Positions 8,385-16,000 of a stretch of 17,666 nucleotides of DNA are shown in pieces (within the stretch, counting starts at the first letter, position 1; every line of letters begins with the position of its first letter). The stretch lies in the NCBI GenBank assembly GCA_002502625.1, contig DAPV01000073.1, positions 1-17,666 of the forward strand, in the 5' to 3' direction. A program made the position numbers and the translations under genes. Below the pieces are notes generated by a model. It had not been told where the DNA came from. It ran no database searches and saw nothing but the letters and a program-made list of their open reading frames with translations. The stretch comes from Euryarchaeota archaeon UBA125 (GTDB lineage: Archaea; Thermoplasmatota; Poseidoniia; Poseidoniales; Thalassarchaeaceae).

Positions 8385-8813
8385 TTACCACTTTGTCCAG
8401 AATCTAGATGATTCCCATGGTAAACCTAGCAAGATACCTATCTCTGTTAGAATTACATAGTTGAATAATAAGTAAAGAAGATATGAAGAAACAGAAACTA
8501 GCAATACAGTATTGATTACTTTCCTACGATCCCTAACGGCATCATCAAGACTACAAATACCTCTATTTCGAAAATATATGACAAGACCAGAAATGAGCAA
8601 TATCGTTGATACTCCTAGCAAGGTCGGTCTGAACCAAGCCCAACCGTCTAATCCCCAGTATAGTTGATCAGACAGTGATGCTGCTGCTGTTACTGTTGAA
8701 AGGCCAAGTAATACCATTACAACGCTAGGAAGACAACACATGGAAGCAAGTAATGCAGGCAATCCAATTATGACGAAAAGACTTCGAGAACTAGATTCAG
8801 ATTCTTCTGCCAT
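8385..8813 (-). CDS. Small three-helix membrane protein resembling mercuric transporter MerT
   Basis: This 142-residue protein has membrane segments near 12-40, 62-81 and 99-121. The first contains a vicinal Cys pair (Cys26-Cys27) in SMCCLPSVVMVLLG. After the second comes a charged cytoplasmic-type loop with a lone Cys87 (RNRGICSLDD), then a third helix ending in LFNYV. That order (CC in helix 1, a W-x-RP motif before helix 2, a loop cysteine, helix 3) follows MerT as I know it. MerT has two loop cysteines and is about 116 residues. No merR, merP or merA is visible nearby, so mercury transport is not implied; another thiol-binding metal or a redox role is possible. It lies 18 bases after the GT2 gene and 41 before the CoA-transferase gene. 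The gene is sound; its function is uncertain. Confidence 0.75.
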   Translation of the reverse strand: MAEESESSSRSLFVIIGLPALLASMCCLPSVVMVLLGLSTVTAAASLSDQLYWGLDGWAWFRPTLLGVSTILLISGLVIYFRNRGICSLDDAVRDRRKVINTVLLVSVSSYLLYLLFNYVILTEIGILLGLPWESSRFWTKW

Positions 8814-8831
8814 GTTATGTCGAATGGCACA

Positions 8832-9764
8832 TTACATTTCAAACTCTGTTGAAAATCGAGACCTTTCTTTCTGTTCTCTATTGTCAATAAACCGAAGAAT
8901 TGCAAACAATGTAAATGGAATAAGTAATAATCTGTAATCAGCAATAGAGATAAACAACATAGCCCATGAGATAAACCAGAGAATAGATACAATTAATCTA
9001 GTCATAAAATGAGCAGTTTTCTTACCTTTACCAAGAATATACCATGACCATCCCCTTCTCCAAATTCCTAAAAACAACATCATCGAAACCTTAGGAAGAA
9101 AACTTACTATTCTGATTCCAGATTTTTCCGAACCATATACTGACTTGACTGGAACTTCTTTAACGGATTCTGATGATTCTGAGAAACATAACGCCCACCA
9201 ATTTGGATAGCCATAGCCTTGCCATTCATACAATCTTGAATGTCGTAAAATCATAGAAAGTCGAGTAGCAGTGTATCCACATTGCGGGTCACCCCAATTC
9301 CATCCTGTAGCCAATGATGTTAGAAAGCCAATTGTTTTACTTGCGATTCTACGAATTAATGGCATATTTTTTGTTCCTAAATTATGATGAAAACGATTTC
9401 CTTTAACATGATCTGCGAACTCTAAACCAGATACTAAATTTTCTAAGTCATTTGGATCCATTTGACCATCGCCAGCCATGATCACTACCGCCCAATCATC
9501 ATGATTTTCTACGGTTTCAGCTAATTCTGAAATCCCTAGTAGTATTGCAGAACCGACTCCTTCTCCATTACCTGAAATCAACTTTGTAATCAATGAACGC
9601 GATGAAGACAACTTTTGTAATGAATTCAAAGCAATTTTTGCTGTAGAATCAATAGAAGAATCGTCTACAACAATGAGACATTCTACTATGTCTGGAACTG
9701 AATTAATTGAAAATGCGATCAATTCCTCCTCGTTTCGAGCAGGCATGACCACGGCAACATGCAT
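8832..9764 (-). CDS. Membrane-anchored family 2 glycosyltransferase (DPM/polyprenyl-phosphate sugar type)
   Basis: This 310-residue protein should transfer a sugar from a nucleotide sugar to a lipid or glycan at the inner face of the membrane. The GT-A motifs are clear: VVMPARNEEE (5-14), VVDDSSIDST (32-41), the metal-binding region AGDGQMDPNDL (97-107), KGNRF (121-125) and DPQCGYTA (159-166). Hydrophobic stretches at about 224-245 and 255-292 anchor the C-terminus. It is the first gene of the minus-strand run and is divergent from a degenerate relative at 9874. ATG start, no Shine-Dalgarno, so it may be leaderless. The acceptor and donor cannot be told from sequence. Confidence 0.9.
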   Translation of the reverse strand: MHVAVVMPARNEEELIAFSINSVPDIVECLIVVDDSSIDSTAKIALNSLQKLSSSRSLITKLISGNGEGVGSAILLGISELAETVENHDDWAVVIMAGDGQMDPNDLENLVSGLEFADHVKGNRFHHNLGTKNMPLIRRIASKTIGFLTSLATGWNWGDPQCGYTATRLSMILRHSRLYEWQGYGYPNWWALCFSESSESVKEVPVKSVYGSEKSGIRIVSFLPKVSMMLFLGIWRRGWSWYILGKGKKTAHFMTRLIVSILWFISWAMLFISIADYRLLLIPFTLFAILRFIDNREQKERSRFSTEFEM

Positions 9765-9873
9765 GGTTCCGGATTGACAAGAAGATGATGGCTCTTACTC
9801 AACAATTCACAAATAACAAATTTTCAACAATTCTAAGCGATGGATTGATGCATGTTGGATTGAACGAACCGCT
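9765..9873. promoter_or_regulatory. Divergent promoter region between the two glycosyltransferase-like genes
   Basis: These 109 bases separate the start of the minus-strand GT2 gene from the GTG start of the plus-strand pseudo-GT, so both promoters must fit here. The centre (about 9808-9832) is AT-rich, with AAATAACAAATTTT as the best TATA-like candidate in either direction. No Shine-Dalgarno precedes either start. Promoter placement is a guess; the divergent geometry is plain. Confidence 0.4.
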
Positions 9874-10710
9874 GTGGACATCTGTTTTGTTACAAGAAAT
9901 CAGTCATTAAGAATTGGTTCGGCTGTAATTCGTGCACTAGAATTTACTGAACATGTACACGTCATACAGTTAGAAGACGATGAAACAGAAAGAGAAATTG
10001 CAAACGAGTGCGGAGCTAATGTGTTCCATCATTCAAATTGGTCCACTGCTCCTGAAATTGCTAACTCTCTGAAGGATTTGATTCATTCAGAACAAATAAT
10101 TGTCATCTCTCTTGACAATGATTGGAGACTATCGAATCTTCCTCTCCTATTCACATCTGCTCGCACTGCACCGGATGTACTTCTAGCATTGAAAATGGAC
10201 CCTACTGATAGAAGACATTCTAGTGAACAAACCATATTACAAGCAGATGCACATGCATATTCTGAAGTAACAATTCAACATGCAATTTGTTCAAAAGACG
10301 GTTTAGAACAGATTTCAAAACAAGATAGAAACGATACTCCTGGCGATTTACCTGAAAATTTGAGAGTCCTGGTTATCGAAGTTAAATCATCTGCTAAAAC
10401 TAGTAATCAACAATCGTTAACTACGATATCTGGATTTTCTAAATTACTTTATTGGATGCTTGAATCAAAGCATCCTTTGATTCTATTTGGAATACCCGGA
10501 GTAATCTTATTCTGGGTTGGTTTCCAAATGGCAGATCAATTGGTGAACATCGGAGGACCACATGATACAGTAGGAGTTGGGGTAGCTTTAGCAGCATTTG
10601 CAGCAACATTAGTAGGAGTATTTGCAATTACAGCCAGTATGATTCTGTTTGTTCTCTCAAAACAGGTAGAGAGAATTCAAGCAGAGTTTTCTGCAACTAT
10701 TGAAACGTAA
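9874..10710 (+). CDS. Degenerate glycosyltransferase-like protein with two C-terminal membrane helices
   Basis: This 278-residue protein has two parts. Residues 1-170 look like a worn GT-A fold: MDICFVTRNQ stands where GT2 enzymes have VIPAYNE, and SLDNDWRLSNLP (79-90) stands where they have LDADGQHDP. The usual VVDD and acceptor-binding motifs are missing. Residues 198-262 form a helix pair (SKHPLILFGIPGVILFWVG, then a second helix) like the C-terminal domain of archaeal polyprenyl-phosphate glycosyltransferases. It is therefore probably catalytically dead, or has changed activity, and is membrane-bound with its N-terminus cytoplasmic. The GTG at 9874 is the only usual start after the in-frame TAA at 9814. 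It is divergent from the intact GT2 gene, and its stop abuts the asnS stop with no gap. The fold call is by pattern only. Confidence 0.72.
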   Translation: MDICFVTRNQSLRIGSAVIRALEFTEHVHVIQLEDDETEREIANECGANVFHHSNWSTAPEIANSLKDLIHSEQIIVISLDNDWRLSNLPLLFTSARTAPDVLLALKMDPTDRRHSSEQTILQADAHAYSEVTIQHAICSKDGLEQISKQDRNDTPGDLPENLRVLVIEVKSSAKTSNQQSLTTISGFSKLLYWMLESKHPLILFGIPGVILFWVGFQMADQLVNIGGPHDTVGVGVALAAFAATLVGVFAITASMILFVLSKQVERIQAEFSATIET

Positions 10711-12054
10711 TCAAGGAGTAACTCGACGAGAATCTCGAGGGAATGGAATAACTTCACGAATATGATCTGCACCTGCTAACCAAGCGCAAACTCGGTCTAC
10801 ACCTAATCCAAATCCACCGTGAGGGACCCCTCCATATGTCCTTACATCAATGTAGAATTGATATGGGTCTCTGGGAGTTCCTTCCTCATCGATACGTTTC
10901 AAAATCTCATCTTCGGACCAAGTTCTTTCTCCTCCGCCAATGATTTCACCGTATCCTTCAGGAGCAAGTAAATCGTGACATAGAACATAGTTACTATCAT
11001 CAGGATCTACTCTATGATAGAATGGTTTTGCTATCTTAGGATAATGAGTTAGGAAGTGAGGGACATCAAAATCTTGAGTAAGAATCTTCTCTTTAGAATA
11101 GTCTAAATCTTGGCCCCATTCGATTTCAACACCCATTTTCTGCAGAGTCTCCACTGCTTCATCGTATCTAATTCTAGGATAGGGATTATCCGCATATCTA
11201 GAAATTAATTCAATATCACGTCCAAGAGCAGTCAATTCATTTTCTCGTTCGTCTAGAACAGTTTGAGCAATATTCCTAACTACTGCTTCCCCATGTTCCA
11301 TGACATCATCATTTCCTGCCCATGCAATTTCCATTTCCGCATGCCAGAATTCAGATAAATGACGGGTAGTACGACTCTTTTCAGCACGAAATGAAGGGGC
11401 TATAGTGTATAATCTCTCTAAAGCAGGCATCGCCGCTTCAGCATATAATTGCCAAGATTGAGTGAGATACGCCTTCCTGTCAGGATTTTCTTCTGTAGGG
11501 AAATAAGGTACTTCGAATAAAGTACTACCTCCCTCAACTGCACCAGCAACAAAATTAGGAGCCTGGTATTCAATGAAATCATGATTACGAAAATATTGAT
11601 GAATTGCTCCAAATACTGATGATCGAATCTTAAGCATTCTAGTCATTCTTTCAGTTCTTAAGTAAAGATGACGATTATCAAGTAAGAAGGCGTTTTCACT
11701 TAAATTTTCAACATCCATTACGGATTCAGTAATTGGATATGGTCTATCTGGGTTTACTGCACCTACAATCTCTACATTCTCTACTTGAATTTCGTGACCA
11801 TGTTCACGATCTGTAGGAAGAACTGTTCCCATGAAGATTAAACTCGATTCAATTAATGCTGATTTGACCTTTTCAAACATTTCGTCGCCTACAATATCTC
11901 TTTTGACAACACATTGAATTGTACCAGTAGAGTCTCTGAGAACTACGAACCGCATTTTATTGGAACCTCTCGAACGATGAACCCAACCTTTCAATTCTAC
12001 CGATTGATGATCTTTGTCACCAGATAGTATATTGTCAATCCAGTCTGTCTTCAT
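10711..12054 (-). CDS. asnS: Asparaginyl-tRNA synthetase
   Basis: This 447-residue class IIb aminoacyl-tRNA synthetase charges tRNA-Asn with asparagine in the cytoplasm. An N-terminal OB-fold anticodon-binding domain (about 20-100, VELKGWVHRSRG) precedes the catalytic core. Motif 1 lies near 160-168, motif 2 is FRAEKSRTTRHLSEFWHAEMEI (222-243), and motif 3 is in HGGFGLGVDRVCAWLAG near the end. EFWHAEMEIAW, GEIIGGGER and VIPFPRDSRR point to AsnRS over archaeal AspRS. The ATG at 12054 is chosen over a TTG at 12084 because GGTGAT stands just upstream of it and the OB-fold starts soon after. The gene is 50 bases downstream of tRNA-Lys and is convergent with the pseudo-GT gene. Confidence 0.94.
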   Translation of the reverse strand: MKTDWIDNILSGDKDHQSVELKGWVHRSRGSNKMRFVVLRDSTGTIQCVVKRDIVGDEMFEKVKSALIESSLIFMGTVLPTDREHGHEIQVENVEIVGAVNPDRPYPITESVMDVENLSENAFLLDNRHLYLRTERMTRMLKIRSSVFGAIHQYFRNHDFIEYQAPNFVAGAVEGGSTLFEVPYFPTEENPDRKAYLTQSWQLYAEAAMPALERLYTIAPSFRAEKSRTTRHLSEFWHAEMEIAWAGNDDVMEHGEAVVRNIAQTVLDERENELTALGRDIELISRYADNPYPRIRYDEAVETLQKMGVEIEWGQDLDYSKEKILTQDFDVPHFLTHYPKIAKPFYHRVDPDDSNYVLCHDLLAPEGYGEIIGGGERTWSEDEILKRIDEEGTPRDPYQFYIDVRTYGGVPHGGFGLGVDRVCAWLAGADHIREVIPFPRDSRRVTP

Positions 12055-12057
12055 GTC

Positions 12058-12063
12058 ATCACC
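12058..12063 (-). promoter_or_regulatory. Shine-Dalgarno GGTGAT of asnS
   Basis: The minus strand reads GGTGATGAC directly before the asnS ATG. GGTGAT matches the anti-Shine-Dalgarno complement and decides in favour of ATG over the upstream TTG at 12084. The same nine bases precede the acyl-CoA dehydrogenase start. Confidence 0.65.
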
Positions 12064-12084
12064 GAACCTATCCAAGCGGTTCAA

Positions 12085-12103
12085 ACCTATGAATACCTAT
12101 GAA
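12085..12103. repeat. Nine-base tandem direct repeat between tRNA-Lys and asnS
   Basis: ACCTATGAA occurs twice on plus (12085-12093 and 12095-12103) with a one-base spacer, a period of 10 bases. It starts one base beyond the tRNA-Lys discriminator in the minus direction. Two sites one helical turn apart could bind a dimeric regulator, but it may simply be trailer sequence. Confidence 0.75.
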
Positions 12104-12104
12104 G

Positions 12105-12178
12105 CGGGTCTGACGGGGTTCGAACCCGCGACCGCCCGGTTAAGAGCCGGGTGCTCTACCTGACTAAGCTACAGACCC
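12105..12178 (-). tRNA. tRNA-Lys (anticodon CTT)
   Basis: A full cloverleaf is visible on minus: acceptor GGGTCTG/CAGACCC with discriminator G (base 12105), D-stem GCTT/GAGC, anticodon stem CCCGG/CCGGG, and loop CTCTTAA, giving anticodon CTT (bases 12142-12144), which reads AAG. The T-arm is GCGGG-TTCGAAC-CCCGT with one G-T wobble. The variable loop is five bases. No intron, and CCA is not encoded. It lies 40 bases after rpiA and 50 before asnS, all on the same strand, so a shared transcript is possible. Confidence 0.96.
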
Positions 12179-12218
12179 AGCCTTCCGTAAGTGCGCCCCT
12201 CTTTAATCGGACCGGTTA

Positions 12219-12920
12219 TCAGGAAAGTCTCCCATTGCTTCTGAAATGTGTTGAAATACCATTTTGCCCTGCTAATACCACTGCATCACACATATTATTG
12301 AATAATCCAACTTGTACTACTCCGGCTATTTGTAAAATCTCATTTTCCAAATCAACTGGATTTGAAATTGATGGACCAGTCTGAGCATCTGCAATATAAT
12401 TACCATTATCAGTAACTAACGGTTTATCTTCTTCGATTCTAATGCTCACATCACAATTCATTAGATGACTCAATGATCGAACAGTTGTCATATAAGCAAA
12501 TGGAGTGACTTCAATAGGTAAAGGGAAAGCACCTAAAACATCTACTTGTTTTCTGTCATCTGCAACTACTACCATTGCTGAACTTTGTTGTGCAACTATT
12601 TTTTCCCTCAATAAAGCTGCTCCACCTCCTTTGATTAATTGGAAATTAGAATCATATTCGTCGGCTCCATCAATTACGATATCCAATGAATCAACATCAG
12701 AAAGTTCAATCAATGGTATGCCAACTTCCATTGCCAATCTCTCAGTTGCTAAACTTGTAGGAACACCTACAATCTCTAATCCTTCATCCTTAATTCGTCT
12801 ACCTAATTCAACTACAGTATGTTTTACCGTAGAACCAGTTCCCAACCCAACTTTCATGCCACTGAGGACAAAATTTGCTGCCTCAATACCTGCAATACGT
12901 TTGGCATCATCAATATCCAT
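12219..12920 (-). CDS. rpiA: Ribose-5-phosphate isomerase A
   Basis: This 233-residue cytoplasmic enzyme interconverts ribose 5-phosphate and ribulose 5-phosphate, supplying ribose for nucleotides. The diagnostic motifs are all present: the phosphate-binding loop GTGST (27-31), DGADE (84-88), and KGGGAALLREK (97-107) with Lys97 and the catalytic Glu106. The length is normal. The ATG at 12920 is chosen because MDIDDAKRIAGIEAANFV is the usual N-terminus; a TTG at 12983 would add 21 residues that do not fit the family. Upstream, a weak GAAGG lies close to the start. The gene leads the minus-strand group rpiA, tRNA-Lys, asnS and is divergent from the giant secreted-protein gene. Confidence 0.95.
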   Translation of the reverse strand: MDIDDAKRIAGIEAANFVLSGMKVGLGTGSTVKHTVVELGRRIKDEGLEIVGVPTSLATERLAMEVGIPLIELSDVDSLDIVIDGADEYDSNFQLIKGGGAALLREKIVAQQSSAMVVVADDRKQVDVLGAFPLPIEVTPFAYMTTVRSLSHLMNCDVSIRIEEDKPLVTDNGNYIADAQTGPSISNPVDLENEILQIAGVVQVGLFNNMCDAVVLAGQNGISTHFRSNGRLS

Positions 12921-13017
12921 GCCCTTCGGAAGAGAACTCGGTCCAAGTGCATTTTGGAAGAAAAATAACTGATATTTGGGCAAAGGAATTACATATCGCC
13001 CATGACATTACCATTGC
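12921..13017. promoter_or_regulatory. Divergent region between rpiA and the giant secreted-protein gene
   Basis: These 97 bases must hold promoters for both directions. The stretch at 12957-12978 is AT-rich (AAGAAAAATAACTGATATTT) and is the best TATA candidate region either way. Two in-frame stops (12970-12972 and 13003-13005) close the plus frame above the ATG at 13018. No Shine-Dalgarno is clear on the plus side. Confidence 0.4.
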
Positions 13018-16000
13018 ATGACGCAGCCGAGGGCAAGGGTAGTCTGGCTGCTTATCCTCATTTATGCATTCTCAGTTGCATCTTATGCTTCACCAGTATT
13101 TACAGCTGAAATAGAATCAGAACCAAATTTTACATCTATTGGAACGCCCACGAAAATATCTGTTTCTGCATTTCCCAATGCTACTTCTTCTGCTCTTACT
13201 CTAGAGGTACCTGAAAACGAAGCAGTAACAGGATTAGATTTGACAATTTCTCCTTCTGTTTTACATAGCAATGAGATTATTTCTTGGTCTGGTTCAAATG
13301 ATTGGAATGCCACTGGGGCTACATTAGATAGAATAAATGTAAATCAGTCAGACTTGCAAATGTTACCTAAGAAATGGGAATGGGATTTTGAAACTGGCCC
13401 TAGTACTTCACCTCAAGGATGGACATTACAATCTGCCGGAGGATGGTCTTGGGGATACGATACTTCACTGGGACAAAGTGCTGGAGTTCACGGTGGAACT
13501 AAGGCTATTTACACATACAACGGGAATTACCCTAACGGAATGTCAAGTACATACTGGGCAACTAGTCCAGTAGTAGATTGCTCAGGTTGCTCGGGATCTT
13601 GGAACTTAAAATTCTGGAAACGTTTGGGTGTTGAATATCATTACTATGACCATGCATATGTTTCGGTCAAAAATGCTCAAGGTAATTGGGTACAAATTTA
13701 TTCAAGTTCAGGGACAATTAATGACGGATCTTATCAACAAGTTACGTACAATGTAGGAACTCATGTACAAAATAATCCTGCATTTCAAGTAAGATTTGGC
13801 TTAGGTACAACTGACGGTTCAGTAACCTACACAGGTTGGAATATTGACGATGTTTCTATTGAGCCAGCCGGAGGAGGTGGAGGAGCAGATTTTGCAAATT
13901 GGACCAGTGCACCATTTGGACCGGCTATAACTGGTAGTAATTCTATGACTCCAGGTTCATATGGTATAATGAGTATAGATGCTGAAATTCCGAATAATGC
14001 AATTCTACTTACTACTATCCTAGATGGAAGAACAAATACTCCAATTCCTGGATTCATCAATAGAGAGGATCTTCATATGGATCTTGGAACAATTGATTCA
14101 GAAGCATTTCCTGAACTGAGAGTCAAGCTTTATTTTGCTACTCCAAACGGTGCGCAGACACCCTTAGTGCATGGAATTCACCTGAATGGTAGGGTTTCTA
14201 CTTCATTTGATAGTTCTCCGACAGATATGGGTTGGAATCTATCAGGAGCAAATTGGGATGGAGATTCAATCACAGGTGGTACAATCACTACTCCATTGTT
14301 TACATCTGCTCGACCAATTTCACAAATATATTCTAATTTTGTTATTGCTGGTTCTTCTACCACAGAGATTAGCACAGATGGTGGACCATGGAACACATTC
14401 ACAAACTCTGGAAATACTATACTCTCATCATGGGCTGAATCAGTACAATTCAAATTCTCTGGTTCAAATTATGATTTAACCTCATTTCAAGCCGATTTAA
14501 TTCAAGGTAGAATCGGAGATGAAGTACGTATAGATATAAACAACGATGGACAATCTGAATGGACTCTAGAAGATTCCACAATTGGTCCAATAGGGTGGCA
14601 AAATCGATTTGGAAATGGAGCCATGTCCGTACCAATAAATTTTGCAGCATCTACATCTCTCTCTATTCCAATTCAATTACCAATTTCTGGGATTGAATCT
14701 ATGGGGTTCTCTGCAGTCCCTGGAAATATACCTCCCTCCGGATTTAATTGGAGTATACTTGCAGGAGGAACAACAGTAGCTGAAGGATCATCCTCGCTTT
14801 CTCCATCTGAAGTATCTATGATTAATCTAGAACAGACTGAAATTTCTTCATTGAATTCCGAATTGACTAACGGTGTTAGAACTGCGGGACCTTCGGAACA
14901 TCCTCATACTCAAGTTTACTTAGTGATTGAGAGTGACCAAGGATCATTTACAATCTCTGCTCTTAAGGCTAGAAGTAATCCAAGTATTAGTTTGAATTTT
15001 GACCCTGGAAATGCCATTGTGTTAGCCATAAATGACGCGATTCCGGATTCACCATTATCAGGAGCTACTAGACTAGTTCCTATTCCAATTCAATTTGACC
15101 TACCTGGAGCAATTTTTGTAACGATTGATGACTTAGAATCAAGCTCATCCTTCACCACAAATTCAATGTCATTTGGAAATATATCTACAACAATTGCCCC
15201 ATCATATCAGTGGATGGAAATTCATTCTACACACACTGTAACAAGTGGTTTCCCAGCTGAGGTTCAGGTAGATATTTCTGGAATTTATAACTCTGCAACA
15301 GTTGTAATGGATCTAACTCAAAATACTCACTCAATTTCTCAAACAGGAGAATTCTTAGGGGACTTACTTATCCTTCATCCAACCGATCCATATACACATT
15401 CTTTAGATGGCGACAACATAAATTCGACACTTAGATTTAGAATAAATGCTAGTTGGGATGATGAACCAGAGGTACGATTGAAATCAAGAATTATTCTCGA
15501 TGACGGAAGAAGAAGTATTCCGAAAATTCAATTGGTTGGAATCGGTCTACGAGAAGGAATTGAAAACGATATAATGATTAGAACTTGGAGTATCTTAAAC
15601 GACCTTGATGTCGCCATCCCAATATCAGAATCATATCTAAAATCAGAGGCCGATATTTCGGTATTAGTTGAATTAGGATTCCCAGGAACCGATTCTAGTT
15701 TAGCCCCACGTTCTGACGATGCCAAGGTAGTTTTGTATCTCAATAATCAAGAAATTGCTAATACATCGACTTTCTCAAATGGTACTGCTCGATTCGATAT
15801 TCAAACACCGGCATCTACTGGAGATGTAGAATATAGAGTTGGGCTTGAATCTCTACACGACGCAGATGTTACATATTCTGTTGCAACAAATCGAACATTC
15901 GTTGTTGATTCGATTTCACCAGATGTTGTTGGAATGAACATTAATCCAATCGATCATCTTGTGCAAAATCCTGCACAAACTCTTCGATTTGAGATATTCG

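Noticed and set aside
8385..8813. A mercury-resistance operon
   Set aside because: Only a MerT-like protein is present; no reductase, periplasmic carrier or MerR-type regulator is nearby.
12055..12084. Longer TTG start for asnS
   Set aside because: A GGTGAT Shine-Dalgarno sits directly before the ATG at 12054, and the extra 10 residues would have to be translated across it.
12921..12983. Longer TTG start for rpiA
   Set aside because: The extra 21 residues do not resemble RpiA N-termini, and the ATG at 12920 gives the standard start and length.
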